A DNA stretch of 64,000 nt, from positions 1-64,000 of the IMG/VR virus record IMGVR_UViG_3300047483_000243; one strand, given 5' to 3'. The notes below the pieces were generated by a model that saw only the letters and a program-made list of their open reading frames with translations, was not told the origin of the DNA and ran no database searches. This stretch comes from a virus. The position numbers were made by a program, and so were the translations under genes. Position 1 is the first letter of the stretch; every line of letters starts with the position of its first letter. This document shows, in pieces, positions 1 through 9,323 of the stretch.

Positions 1-561
1 CTTGAGATTGGCGACCGTCCATTTGTTGCCATTGGTCTTACTGCGCCATCCCGTAGAGAATTTTATTACAGCAAAAATGGTGGAAAACTAATACACAACA
101 TTCCATCTCCAGAGTTTCAACATATTGATGGATTAGATGACACATCAAATTCTGAACTACATGTGTTCAACAATCTGTATATCAAATACTTGTGGAACCC
201 CGTATACGATTTTCATTTGTATATGACACATGTATTGACATTACAGAATTTTCTCAAAGCAAACGACTTGGATTATATCATATTCAACAGTTTGAATCTT
301 ACTCCAAATCTTACTGAAGAAAACAAGTTTGAAGCGTTGTGCCATCAAGCCAACATGAGTGCTGTATTCAAACAGTTTGATATGAACCGAATATATGAAG
401 ACCAGACATTTTTTACATACATGTATGACAGAGGTCTATACTTCACGGATGAAGGAACTGATGCATTTATGCATCCAAATGAACAAGCACATAAAGAATG
501 GGCAGATGTTCTAATGAGAGACATCACTGCTACTATGATAAAGGAAAGAATGAAGAGATGA
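1..561 (+). CDS. SGNH-hydrolase-like protein, 5' end outside window
   Basis: The frame is open from the first base, giving 187 residues of a protein whose start lies upstream of the window. The early segment 'VAIGLTAPSRREFY' and the C-terminal 'DAFMHPNEQAHKEWA' look like the core strand and the C-terminal Asp/His block of SGNH/GDSL hydrolases, in which the His before a Pro completes the catalytic site. The nucleophilic Ser block would lie upstream and is not visible, so activity cannot be confirmed. The stop overlaps the next start (ATGA). SGNH-type proteins often act on acyl groups of glycans, which would suit the sugar/surface-modification flavour of the neighbours, but that is inference. 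Confidence 0.5.
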   Translation, partial: LEIGDRPFVAIGLTAPSRREFYYSKNGGKLIHNIPSPEFQHIDGLDDTSNSELHVFNNLYIKYLWNPVYDFHLYMTHVLTLQNFLKANDLDYIIFNSLNLTPNLTEENKFEALCHQANMSAVFKQFDMNRIYEDQTFFTYMYDRGLYFTDEGTDAFMHPNEQAHKEWADVLMRDITATMIKERMKR

Positions 562-683
562 TAGGATATATCAAAGATTTTTGGGCGATTGTAACATATC
601 CATATAGAGATTGGAAACGCCGAAAAGAACTAAAAAAGAGAATTGAAGAACTACGCAAGCGCGATCCATTCATATACAAGTAA
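558..683 (+). CDS. Small basic protein, 41 aa
   Basis: Starts at the ATG that overlaps the stop of the previous gene (ATGA); a longer frame from 498 would lie wholly inside that gene and has no ribosome site. The product has an aromatic N-terminal stretch (IGYIKDFWAIVTYPY) followed by a highly charged Lys/Arg/Glu helix (KELKKRIEELRKRD), so it may be a short membrane-edge or helical peptide. I do not recognise a family. Confidence 0.55.
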   Translation: MIGYIKDFWAIVTYPYRDWKRRKELKKRIEELRKRDPFIYK

Positions 684-692
684 GGTTTTGAC

Positions 693-2213
693 ATGAAAGT
701 AATGGGAATATCTGGTGCATTGAATCATGATGCGGCAGTCTCTATCGTAGAAGATAGTCAAATACTATATGCATCACACAGTGAGAGATATAGTAAAATC
801 AAAAACGATTGTAACCTGAATAGTGAAATTATACAGGATGCACTGTCACACGGCAAGCCAGATGTTATAGCTTGGTATGAAAACCCATATCTCAAAAAGA
901 CCAGACAACTATGGGCTGGACAGTATGGTTATGCAACAGACATAAACGACATACCAAGACGATACATAAACCAGAATTTCCCACAGTTGAAAAACATTCC
1001 CATTGAGTATCAGTCTCATCATTACACACATGCCGCGAGTGGATATTTCACAAGCAAGTATTCCGATGCTTGCATCATCGTGCTAGACAGTATAGGCGAA
1101 TGGGAAACTTTCACCATATGGAATGGCAGCGGAACCACAATGGATAAGATATACAGTCAATCATATCCTCACTCTGTTGGGTTGTTCTATTCTGCAATGA
1201 CACAACGTCTTGGCCTAAAACCGCAGGAAGATGAATATATTCTGATGGGTATGGCGGCATATGGAGATGCATATCGTAAAGTAAATGGTGTTCCTCTTGT
1301 GTATCAGATATTCCGAGACTTTGGTATTCGGTTTCACCATGACAATAAAGTGGTTTTCTTCAAAGAGAACCTACATCGCGGATGCAAGTGGTGGATGCCA
1401 GAGTTGAATACTGAACAAGACCATTTTGATATTGCAGCGGCGACACAGCTTGTATATGAAATAATATTGCGACAGGTAGTAACCCACGCCAAGAAGTTAT
1501 GCAGTAGCAAAAATCTGGTGTTGATGGGCGGATGTGCGTTGAACTGTTCAGCAAATTCGACTATCACCGAAGAATACGACAGTGTGTGGATAATGCCAAA
1601 TCCAGGTGATGCTGGTTCGTGCATCGGTGCAACTCAAAAGTTTTTCAACCAGCGTATCAACTGGAGCACTCCGTATCTTGGATATGATATAAAAGGTGAA
1701 TATCCTATTGAGAATGTGCTTGATGATTTGCTAAAGGGAAATATATGCGGCATTGCATCGGGTCGTGCTGAATTTGGTCCAAGAGCATTAGGAAATAGAA
1801 CGCTAACTGCTGACCCACGTGGTGATGAAATCAAAGACAGAATGAACGAAATAAAGAAACGACAAAAGTTTCGTCCATTTGCTCCTATGATTTTAGAAGA
1901 AGATGCCAGCGACTATTTTGCATTGCCAACAAACATAGTTCAGTCTCCTTATATGCAGTATGTTGCAACATGTAAGTATCCAAAAGATTTTCCAGCTATC
2001 ATACACGCTGATGGAACATCTCGTGTTCAGACAGTCAATTCAACTCAGCATCCTCAGTTGTATGAGTTGCTGAAATCATTCAAGGACAAGACTGGATGCC
2101 CTATGTTGGTGAATACTTCTCTGAACATAAAGGGTATGCCAATCGTCAACGACGAAGAAGACGCCAAAAAATTTCAAGCGTATTATGGCATAAACGTCTT
2201 TACATCTGTGTAA
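693..2213 (+). CDS. Carbamoyltransferase, NodU/CmcH family
   Basis: A 506-aa protein with the two-part NodU/CmcH architecture: an N-terminal ASKHA-type domain ('GISGALNHDAAVSI' near residue 5, 'HHYTHAASGYF' near 108, 'MGGCALNCSAN' near 277) and a C-terminal YrdC-like domain ('AEFGPRALGNRTLTADPRG' near 358, 'FRPFAPMILEE' near 392). Known members make carbamoyl-adenylate from carbamoyl phosphate and ATP and transfer the carbamoyl group to hydroxyls of sugars or antibiotics. The acceptor here is unknown. Start is the ATG behind TAAGG. The length is slightly below the usual 550-600 aa. It sits at the head of a cluster rich in radical SAM enzymes and probably acts in the same pathway. Confidence 0.88.
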   Translation: MKVMGISGALNHDAAVSIVEDSQILYASHSERYSKIKNDCNLNSEIIQDALSHGKPDVIAWYENPYLKKTRQLWAGQYGYATDINDIPRRYINQNFPQLKNIPIEYQSHHYTHAASGYFTSKYSDACIIVLDSIGEWETFTIWNGSGTTMDKIYSQSYPHSVGLFYSAMTQRLGLKPQEDEYILMGMAAYGDAYRKVNGVPLVYQIFRDFGIRFHHDNKVVFFKENLHRGCKWWMPELNTEQDHFDIAAATQLVYEIILRQVVTHAKKLCSSKNLVLMGGCALNCSANSTITEEYDSVWIMPNPGDAGSCIGATQKFFNQRINWSTPYLGYDIKGEYPIENVLDDLLKGNICGIASGRAEFGPRALGNRTLTADPRGDEIKDRMNEIKKRQKFRPFAPMILEEDASDYFALPTNIVQSPYMQYVATCKYPKDFPAIIHADGTSRVQTVNSTQHPQLYELLKSFKDKTGCPMLVNTSLNIKGMPIVNDEEDAKKFQAYYGINVFTSV

Positions 2214-2227
2214 ATTTTTGATATAAT
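2199..2227 (+). promoter_or_regulatory. sigma70-type promoter
   Basis: TTTACA (2199-2204), 17-nt spacer, TATAAT (2222-2227), about 30 nt before the ATG of the 813-aa gene. The -35 overlaps the end of the carbamoyltransferase gene. It is the best promoter seen in the plus-strand cluster and could drive everything down to the terminator at 19548. Confidence 0.7.
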
Positions 2228-2256
2228 ATTACAGATATTAGACTATAGGAGAAACT

Positions 2257-4698
2257 ATGGCGTTTGATGGATTTTTTCTCACCACTAAACAAGATGTGGA
2301 TGCCAGATCAAGATTTGAAAAAATAAAATCGCAGCTTCCAAATATAAAGATGCTTCATATTCCAAAGGATACGTGGGAAGACAATACCATGGTATCTGCG
2401 GTTGTTGAAGCAGTCCAAGAAGTCAACACTAGGTATTTTTGGGTTATAGACCCAGATGTTTTAGTTGATGACGAATTTGATTTTTCTTTTGAGCCTGATG
2501 AATGGAATAAAGATGTTCTTCATTATTGGAACTGCGAAACTAGAAACGACACCAACCGAGTAGTTGGAATAAAACTGTATAAGACAAAAGATGTTTTTAT
2601 TGGAGTTGACGAATATGTTAATAAGTCTTATTACTTAGATGTCCCTCATTTAAATCATACAACAACTCTTCCATCTTATTCACCAACAAAAGAAATATAC
2701 GATGTTTTTCGTGTGAATAACATATATGACATTGAGCCATACGCAAATCAATCATACACTACTATGTTTTGGATGATTGATAACGCTGTGTCTCCATATA
2801 TGAAAGATATTGACACATTTGAGATTTCTCCATACGATCAGGGGCTTATTCATAATTTCTCTGTGAAATTACCAAATGGGTCGGTTGTTATAAATGGGAT
2901 TCGACTGGTTCCAAAACGTTATGACTTGACTATGCAAAAGGACATGTATGACGTATTGGGCGATGTGGACAATGTAGAAATCGTATATGCCAGAACACCA
3001 GAAGATGCAATTGAACTAGCTAATTCATACTCATTTTGGATGGTAAATCCAGATTTAGAATTGATAGAGCCATCTGTAATAGATGAGTTCTATCCAAACA
3101 TTCATGACCCCATATCCGCGCATGTGTATAAAATTCAATCCAAGTCAGGGAACGATTTTGGATACGGCGGTATAATGTTTTTGAATAAAAAATATAGTGC
3201 GGGTTCTATTAGTCATCTTGACCGTTTTGCAATGACAACTCCATCCGTATGCAGGGTTCCAATATATAATAGCAGGGACCACCATGATGTCTTCGTGAAT
3301 AAGTCAAAAGATGATTACCTTTATTGGTATGTGGATTCAGCAATATCAACTCTTGACGAGTTCAAATACGATTTTTATCCTGATATATATAGCATGAATA
3401 ATGTCTTCACTTTCAATGGTGGCGGCGGTGGGACAGGGGTTTATTTTGTAAATCGTAAGTTCTTGTCTCAGTTTGAATTGACAGAAGAAGATTTTCTTTA
3501 TGACCGTTTTCAGAATCTAAAACATATTGACCAAGTGGTAAGCAAGTCTGCGTCACATCCAGTGTTTTATTTTGACGAAGGATTGTATCCAGAAAATACT
3601 AAAAAAATCAAATCTATATCTGATATTCAGGTAATAGACTCAACTGATTTAGAAGCTGCATATGTGCAAGCTGCTACTCTTACGACCACAGGATATTTCT
3701 GGGCAATTGATAATGATGTTGAACTGAAAGATTTCAATTTTCCAAGATCGTATTATGTTGACCGAGCAAACAAATCACACTATGTTGTGTGGCCCAAAGA
3801 GAACCCATACACGGGTCTTGTTTACCAATATGGCGGCGTAAAGTTGTGTCCATCTGAAGCAACCCTGCATCTAAAACCAGATGCCGACAAAATTCGTAGA
3901 ACCAACTTTGCCAATAAAATTCACGTCAAAACGCCAACGGCAAGGTCGCGTGATATACCATATGATACCATATTTCTAAGTTACAATGAACCATTTGCCG
4001 ATGAGAACTACGAAAAACTATTGAAAAGAGTTCCAAATGCAAAACGTGTTCATGGCGTTAAGGGTATCTTTAATGCACACAAGAAGGCAGCGGAACTGGC
4101 AGAAACAAAAATGTTTTATGTAGTGGACGCTGATGCCATTCTACTTGACGAGTTTGAATTTGAATACTTTCCTAACTATTGGGATGAAGACACCGTTCAC
4201 ACTTGGCGTTCAAAGAACCCAGTGAATGGATTGGTATATGGATATGGAGGTCTGAAACTATTTCCTACTAAACTATTGAGAAATGCAACCGATTGGAAAA
4301 TTGACTTCACCACATCGGTGACCGATAAATTCAAACCCATGCAAGTGGTTGCAAACTACACTGCATTTAATACCGACCCATTCAACACTTGGAAATCCGC
4401 ATTTCGTGAATGCACTAAACTAGCAGCAAACATCATTCAACGTGGTGACTCTACAGTAAACAATGAAAGACTTACTACATGGTGTGAAGTTGGTGCAGAC
4501 AAACCTTTTGGCGAATACGCCATTGCGGGTGCCAAAATGGGAAAGGCACATGGAACTAAATATTCAACAAATGAAGTTGAAATTTCTAAGATAAACGATT
4601 TTGAATGGCTAAAAGCCAAATTTGAGGAAACATACAATGACAACAGCAACAAGAGAACGCAGAGCAAGAAGAAACTCCAAAATAAAAAAGCACGATGA
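2257..4698 (+). CDS. Six-repeat glycosyltransferase-like protein, 813 aa
   Basis: The protein is built from about six diverged copies of one unit. The core of each is an aromatic-rich strand ending in an acidic motif: 'YFWVIDPDVLVDDEF' (~62), 'MFWMIDNAVSPY' (~170), 'SFWMVNPDLELIEP' (~259), 'LYWYVDSAISTLDEF' (~355), 'YFWAIDNDVELKDF' (~479) and 'MFYVVDADAILLDEF' (~618). This is usually followed by 'W' and a 'YGYGGLKLFPT'-type segment. The strand plus D-x-D resembles the metal/nucleotide-sugar site of GT-A glycosyltransferases; copies 1 and 6 keep DxD best, others have lost it. Start is ATG behind AGGAGA. The C-terminus is Lys-rich. A sugar transferase role is inference; the repeat structure is directly visible. 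Confidence 0.6.
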   Translation: MAFDGFFLTTKQDVDARSRFEKIKSQLPNIKMLHIPKDTWEDNTMVSAVVEAVQEVNTRYFWVIDPDVLVDDEFDFSFEPDEWNKDVLHYWNCETRNDTNRVVGIKLYKTKDVFIGVDEYVNKSYYLDVPHLNHTTTLPSYSPTKEIYDVFRVNNIYDIEPYANQSYTTMFWMIDNAVSPYMKDIDTFEISPYDQGLIHNFSVKLPNGSVVINGIRLVPKRYDLTMQKDMYDVLGDVDNVEIVYARTPEDAIELANSYSFWMVNPDLELIEPSVIDEFYPNIHDPISAHVYKIQSKSGNDFGYGGIMFLNKKYSAGSISHLDRFAMTTPSVCRVPIYNSRDHHDVFVNKSKDDYLYWYVDSAISTLDEFKYDFYPDIYSMNNVFTFNGGGGGTGVYFVNRKFLSQFELTEEDFLYDRFQNLKHIDQVVSKSASHPVFYFDEGLYPENTKKIKSISDIQVIDSTDLEAAYVQAATLTTTGYFWAIDNDVELKDFNFPRSYYVDRANKSHYVVWPKENPYTGLVYQYGGVKLCPSEATLHLKPDADKIRRTNFANKIHVKTPTARSRDIPYDTIFLSYNEPFADENYEKLLKRVPNAKRVHGVKGIFNAHKKAAELAETKMFYVVDADAILLDEFEFEYFPNYWDEDTVHTWRSKNPVNGLVYGYGGLKLFPTKLLRNATDWKIDFTTSVTDKFKPMQVVANYTAFNTDPFNTWKSAFRECTKLAANIIQRGDSTVNNERLTTWCEVGADKPFGEYAIAGAKMGKAHGTKYSTNEVEISKINDFEWLKAKFEETYNDNSNKRTQSKKKLQNKKAR

Positions 4699-5584
4699 GT
4701 TATACGATACTCTAGGCGTTGACCCTTCTCTTACTGTGGACCAGAATGTCGTTATGGACGTTGGAGTGGAAATTGAAGAGATAATTTCCAACGAGAGCCG
4801 TAACCGAAGAAAGAAGCGCCCGCTGGCGATGGTCGACTACGACTATCAAGCGATGGCGATTGAATATTCAATGGAAAATGTTCCACAGCAACTTGGAAAC
4901 TACCGTAATTCCATGGACTTTTTGGCTCATATTAACTTGATTGGCAACGACAAAATTGTTGATAGGTTGAAGTCTGTGATATATAATTTCCCAAATATAG
5001 ACATGAGTAGCTTTCTTAATAAAGAGAACGCAAAACTTTATTCTTGGATTTGTCAGCATCTAAGTTATACACTGGGGGAAAAGTATATCGGGTCGGTCTA
5101 TGTTCTTGGTGGTGGCATGGGTCTGCTAGGAGCAATGTTACTAGATACAAAACTGCGTTTCGAGAACATCCGTAGTTTTGATATCAACGGCGCTGGCCAA
5201 TTTTTGGCAGACGAGATGATGGCGGCAGAACTTCTAATGGATTGGCGGTTCAAGGCAACTACAAAAGACCTATTTGATATTGACTACGCTCGTAATCTAT
5301 TCTCGTGCCGCCTACAAAATGGTTCTTTGAGTGACCCATTCAAAGAAATACCAGGAACCGTTATTAACACGAACATGAGTTACTTGAAGAACAACAAAGA
5401 CTGGTATGAAATGATTCCAGATTTGCGCCGTGTGGTTATTGTTGGGGAAACTGGTGATGATGTTCCATATCCATTCCCAAGTTCACAGGCGTTTAACAAG
5501 AAGTTTCCGATGAGCTATGAACTCTATACTGGTGTTCTCAATGTAGGCAAAAAACAGTTCTTTATGAAAATAGGACACAGATGA
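4637..5584 (+). CDS. Class I SAM methyltransferase-like protein
   Basis: About 315 aa. I start it at the ATG with GAGGA eight bases upstream, not at an earlier in-frame start inside the preceding gene. The N-terminus is very basic (TATRERRARRNSKIKK). A Rossmann-type motif 'VLGGGMGLLGAMLL' (~156) is followed by 'IRSFDIN' (acidic residue ending strand 2) and later 'VINTNMSYLKNN', consistent with a class I S-adenosylmethionine-dependent methyltransferase. The substrate is unknown. It overlaps the upstream gene by 62 nt and the downstream radical SAM gene by ATGA, so it is translated as part of the operon. Confidence 0.55.
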   Translation: MTTATRERRARRNSKIKKHDELYDTLGVDPSLTVDQNVVMDVGVEIEEIISNESRNRRKKRPLAMVDYDYQAMAIEYSMENVPQQLGNYRNSMDFLAHINLIGNDKIVDRLKSVIYNFPNIDMSSFLNKENAKLYSWICQHLSYTLGEKYIGSVYVLGGGMGLLGAMLLDTKLRFENIRSFDINGAGQFLADEMMAAELLMDWRFKATTKDLFDIDYARNLFSCRLQNGSLSDPFKEIPGTVINTNMSYLKNNKDWYEMIPDLRRVVIVGETGDDVPYPFPSSQAFNKKFPMSYELYTGVLNVGKKQFFMKIGHR

Positions 5585-6669
5585 TATATCGCTACGAAGA
5601 TGTTAGGGTTGTCCATTTAGAACTTACTGAACGGTGCCAAGCATCTTGCCCAATGTGTGATAGAAATATGAGGGGCGGCAAGTTAAATCCTAACTTGTCG
5701 CTCAACGAACTATCATTGTCAGACATCAAAAATATGTTTTTGCCAGATTTTGTAAAGCAACTGCAACGTCTGTATATGTGTGGTAACTTTGGTGATCCAA
5801 TTGTTGCAGATGATACATTAGAAATTTTTGAATATTTTCGTAGTCAAAACCAAAATGTGACGCTTGGGATGAATACAAACGCTGGTGCAAAGAAACCAGA
5901 ATGGTGGAGAGAACTAGCTAAGGTGTTGGGTCCAAACTCATACGTGAATTTTTCATTTGATGGATTGAAAGACACCAACCACCTTTATCGTCAAGGCGTC
6001 AACTGGGATATCGCAATCACAAATGCAGAGGCGTTCATAGAGGCTGGCGGAAAGGCACATTGGGATTTCCTCATATTTGAACATAATGAACACCAAGTGG
6101 AGCAAGCTCGTGAACTAAGTCAGCGTATGGGATTTCATAAGTTCACACCAAAAAAAACTGCACGTTTTTATTCGACTGCCCGCGCTGATGGCAAAGAAGA
6201 GCACCAAGCGGTAAACCGTAAAGGCGAAGAACAACAGCTATTGCAAAAGCCAAAAGAAGTCAAGTATCAAAACAAAGAGATTTCCCGCATCAACGAGTTA
6301 AAAGAAAAATACGGCTCGTTGGAATCATATTTCGATAATGTTCAAATCAAGTGTAAAGTGGCAGAAGAAAAAAACCTTTTTGTGTCGGCTGAAGGATTGG
6401 TTCTTCCTTGCTGTTGGGTTGCTGGTAACATGTATAAGTGGTGGCAAGTTCCTGGCGAAAACCAAGTATGGGAACTCATTCAGCAGTCTGGCGGCAAGGA
6501 TAAATTTGACGCAAAAGTTCATGGCATAGCTGGTGTTCTCAACAATGAATACTTTTCACATCGGTTAGTTGACAGTTGGGGCAAACCAAATATACACTCT
6601 GGAAAATCTAAAGTATGTTCTGAAAAATGCGGAATAGAGTTCGATCCATTTAGTGCGCAGTTCAAATGA
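5581..6669 (+). CDS. Radical SAM protein 1
   Basis: A 362-aa radical SAM enzyme: CxxxCxxC at 'CQASCPMC' (~18-25), a glycine-containing second-strand segment 'YMCGNFGDP', and later 'NFSFDG'. Two C-terminal cysteine groups ('GLVLPCCWVAG' and 'KVCSEKCGIEF') look like ligands for an auxiliary Fe-S cluster of the SPASM/twitch type. Such enzymes cleave S-adenosylmethionine to a 5'-deoxyadenosyl radical. Sequence does not reveal the substrate. It differs from the other eight copies in lacking the N-terminal Cys block and in its C-terminal layout. ATGA overlap upstream; 4-nt overlap with the oxygenase gene downstream. Confidence 0.85.
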   Translation: MIYRYEDVRVVHLELTERCQASCPMCDRNMRGGKLNPNLSLNELSLSDIKNMFLPDFVKQLQRLYMCGNFGDPIVADDTLEIFEYFRSQNQNVTLGMNTNAGAKKPEWWRELAKVLGPNSYVNFSFDGLKDTNHLYRQGVNWDIAITNAEAFIEAGGKAHWDFLIFEHNEHQVEQARELSQRMGFHKFTPKKTARFYSTARADGKEEHQAVNRKGEEQQLLQKPKEVKYQNKEISRINELKEKYGSLESYFDNVQIKCKVAEEKNLFVSAEGLVLPCCWVAGNMYKWWQVPGENQVWELIQQSGGKDKFDAKVHGIAGVLNNEYFSHRLVDSWGKPNIHSGKSKVCSEKCGIEFDPFSAQFK

Positions 6670-7214
6670 AATTTGTGAACCTACAAGAGAAATTCAGCAC
6701 CTTCAAATACTATCAGTTTGATAGTCTTTTGCCGTTGAATATAGTTCAACAAGCGGCAGAAGAAAGCAAGAGGTTCACTCCATTCCTTGTAGAAAAGACA
6801 AGGACTAGCAACACGCAACGAATATGGATGAACCAATTATGGATGACTGTGTTCAGTGAAATTGCTGAACAATTCGATTCCGATGAAGCAAAAGAAATGT
6901 TTAGCGATATAACGGGAACTGACTATAGAAAGATGAGAACTCGTCCCGAACTGTGTATTGACAAACAAGGGTCATGGCTTGAACCCCATGTGGATGACCC
7001 CGCAAAAGAACTTACGCTTCAACTATATCTGAGTGGACATGGGCGAAGCACTACCATAGGAACCACTTCGACTGAAATAAGTATAGGTAGCGGATGGTTC
7101 TTTGTAAACACTGCAACCGAGTGGCATCGTCTTCCGCCATTGGAAAACGATAGGACTAGTATCATTATTAATTATGTCAATGAAAAGTGGAATGATAAAA
7201 CTGTGCTTGTATGA
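6666..7214 (+). CDS. 2-oxoglutarate/Fe(II)-dependent oxygenase
   Basis: A 182-aa double-stranded beta-helix oxygenase. The metal triad is visible: H-x-D in 'WLEPHVDDPAKELT' and a distal His in 'TATEWHRLPPLEND', with the nearby Arg in 'DRTSIIINYV' placed to bind 2-oxoglutarate. Family members hydroxylate or desaturate peptides, nucleic acids or small molecules; T4-like phages often carry several. Here it is locked between two radical SAM genes by 4-nt overlaps, so it probably acts in the same modification pathway. Substrate unknown. Confidence 0.8.
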   Translation: MKFVNLQEKFSTFKYYQFDSLLPLNIVQQAAEESKRFTPFLVEKTRTSNTQRIWMNQLWMTVFSEIAEQFDSDEAKEMFSDITGTDYRKMRTRPELCIDKQGSWLEPHVDDPAKELTLQLYLSGHGRSTTIGTTSTEISIGSGWFFVNTATEWHRLPPLENDRTSIIINYVNEKWNDKTVLV

Positions 7215-8170
7215 TTGATCGTATATTCTTTGAACATTCAAATCTGTATATTGACTGGCAACTGAGTGACATTTGTAATTACAAATGTCACTATTGTAAT
7301 TTTGAGAGTAAAGGGGGAATGAACCCTTGGCCAGAATTAGAAGCCGCTAAACAGTTAGTAGATGAAATAGTTCGTAATAGCAACCATGGGTATAGAACGT
7401 ATAACCTTCTTGGTGGAGAGCCAACACTATGGAAATACTACGGTGAACTTTGCCAATATATAAAGTCAGTTGATGACAATTGTGTCATACAGACATTGAC
7501 CAACGGTTCAAGAACTCTACGATGGTGGCAGAAGTTTGCTCCGTATATGGACAAGGTTGTTATAAGCCATCACAGTGCATCGTCGTCGGCTGAACATACA
7601 TCGGATGTAACAAAGATATGCTCATCGCATTGCAGTGTGAGTGTTCAAGTATTGATGGATGCTACTAACTTTGACGAGTGTGTTGAGCACTTTGATTATC
7701 TTATCACAAATAATATAGGTTCAAGGATAGTAGCAAAGAAGGCTGAAACTACGCTAGGAAGCGGTAAATGGATGGAATACACTCCATCTCAACAGGAATG
7801 GCTTATTCATAGCTTTCAAAGAACAAGAGATAATGAGTATCAACCCAGTCCATATATCAGAACTAAGTCGGTCATTGACCGAAAGGTAATGGCGGGAAAT
7901 GGAGAAAAACGCTGGTTATCCAGTAATAAAGAGATTATACTAAATGGCTGGAACCATTTCAAAGGTTGGCGTTGTAATATTGGAATTGATATGCTTTCAA
8001 TTCGTCCTAACGGAGATATAAAACCGAGTAGTGCTTGTTTCAATGAGGTAATACTTGGTAATTATAAGAATGATGATTTTGTTCTAATTCTTCCGTTAGC
8101 AGGGTATGAGTGTAAATATGATAGTTGTTTTTGTGGGGCGGATATAGAAATTGAAAAATACAAACAGTGA
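7211..8170 (+). CDS. Radical SAM protein 2 (C-terminal SPASM-like)
   Basis: 319 aa. The radical SAM cluster motif is 'CNYKCHYC' (~18-25), followed by 'NLLGGEPTLWKYY', the GGEP motif that contacts the SAM methionyl group. The C-terminal third has 'WRCNIGIDMLSIRPNGDI', 'SACFNE' and 'CKYDSCFCGAD', a SPASM-like set of cysteines for extra Fe-S clusters. The closest architecture in this window is that of the genes at 14560 and 18380. The start overlaps the preceding stop (ATGA). Confidence 0.87.
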   Translation: MIDRIFFEHSNLYIDWQLSDICNYKCHYCNFESKGGMNPWPELEAAKQLVDEIVRNSNHGYRTYNLLGGEPTLWKYYGELCQYIKSVDDNCVIQTLTNGSRTLRWWQKFAPYMDKVVISHHSASSSAEHTSDVTKICSSHCSVSVQVLMDATNFDECVEHFDYLITNNIGSRIVAKKAETTLGSGKWMEYTPSQQEWLIHSFQRTRDNEYQPSPYIRTKSVIDRKVMAGNGEKRWLSSNKEIILNGWNHFKGWRCNIGIDMLSIRPNGDIKPSSACFNEVILGNYKNDDFVLILPLAGYECKYDSCFCGADIEIEKYKQ

Positions 8171-9323
8171 TACTTTCTGTGCATTACCTTGGATGCACAT
8201 TGCAACCAGCCCCGGCGGAACCTTTCGTGTGTGCTGTAATAGCGACAACAAGAATAATAAAATATTGAAAGAGGATGGAACTCCATTCAAGATATACAAA
8301 GATTCGATTGCAGATGCAAAGAACTCTCCTACCTATAAACTGATAAAAGAACAGATGTTGAATGGCGTTCAACCACCAACATGCAAAAGGTGCTTCAAGC
8401 AAGAAGAAGCTGGATTTGAAAGTAGTCGCCAAGTTTATAACCACGTTTGGGCAAATCGGGTAAAACTGAATGAAGATACGGAGACATTGTATCTTGACTT
8501 GCGATTGGGAAATCAATGCAATTTGAAATGCAGAATGTGTAACCCATATTCAAGTAACCAGTGGGTGAATGAGTGGGAACAATTGTATGGTAAGTTTTCT
8601 GAGAATGAAAGAACTTGGCTAACTGACATGGGATGGCAGAAATCAGATAGAATAAACAAAAATCTATTTGAACTTGCACATACTGTTGAAGAAATATATC
8701 TAACGGGCGGCGAACCCACGCTTATCAAAGAGCAAGACTTATTACTTGATTACTGTATTGAAAATGATTTAGCCAAAAATATAAATCTCAAATACAATAC
8801 AAATCTCACACATGTTCCAAAAACTCTAATTGACAAATGGGTAAAGTTTAAAGGAGTGTTGTTGAATTGTAGTATTGATGCGTATGGCGATTTGAATACG
8901 TATATACGTAATCCTATCAAATGGTCAAAGATTGCCAGAAACTTTGAAAAGGTAAAAAGAATACCAAATGTCAAGTTGGATGTATGTATCACTGTTCAAA
9001 TATACAATATTCTTTACATGAATGATTTGCTTGATTGGGTAATAAATCAAGACCTTCCAAACACCATGATATTTTTCAACATTCTAGAAGAACCTGACCA
9101 ATTGAATATAAAATCTTTACCACTAGAGTTAAAAAAAATGGCAGCATCAAGATTGAAGCCATACTTTCATTTGCCAAAGCTATCGGGTGTTATTGACTAT
9201 ATGATGATTGAGCAGCGCAACGATTGGAGTAAGTTTATTGAGTTCACAAAGACAGTTGACGCAATGCGAAATGAAAGTATAGTTTCTGTTGTCCCAGAGT
9301 TCAAGGAATACTTCAGTGATTGA
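8151..9323 (+). CDS. Twitch-type radical SAM protein 3
   Basis: 390 aa starting at TTG, the only start upstream of the conserved 'FCALPWMHI'; it overlaps the previous gene by 20 nt. An N-terminal cysteine block ('FCALPW', 'FRVCCNS', 'CKRCFKQEE') precedes the radical SAM motif 'CNLKCRMC' (~126) and the 'LTGGEPTL' motif. This order, with auxiliary-cluster Cys before the SAM domain, is typical of phage proteins called twitch domain-containing radical SAM proteins. The ending 'FKEYFSD' recurs in the 11848 copy ('EMKDIFKYD'), showing paralogy. Substrate unknown. Confidence 0.85.
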   Translation: MKNTNSDTFCALPWMHIATSPGGTFRVCCNSDNKNNKILKEDGTPFKIYKDSIADAKNSPTYKLIKEQMLNGVQPPTCKRCFKQEEAGFESSRQVYNHVWANRVKLNEDTETLYLDLRLGNQCNLKCRMCNPYSSNQWVNEWEQLYGKFSENERTWLTDMGWQKSDRINKNLFELAHTVEEIYLTGGEPTLIKEQDLLLDYCIENDLAKNINLKYNTNLTHVPKTLIDKWVKFKGVLLNCSIDAYGDLNTYIRNPIKWSKIARNFEKVKRIPNVKLDVCITVQIYNILYMNDLLDWVINQDLPNTMIFFNILEEPDQLNIKSLPLELKKMAASRLKPYFHLPKLSGVIDYMMIEQRNDWSKFIEFTKTVDAMRNESIVSVVPEFKEYFSD

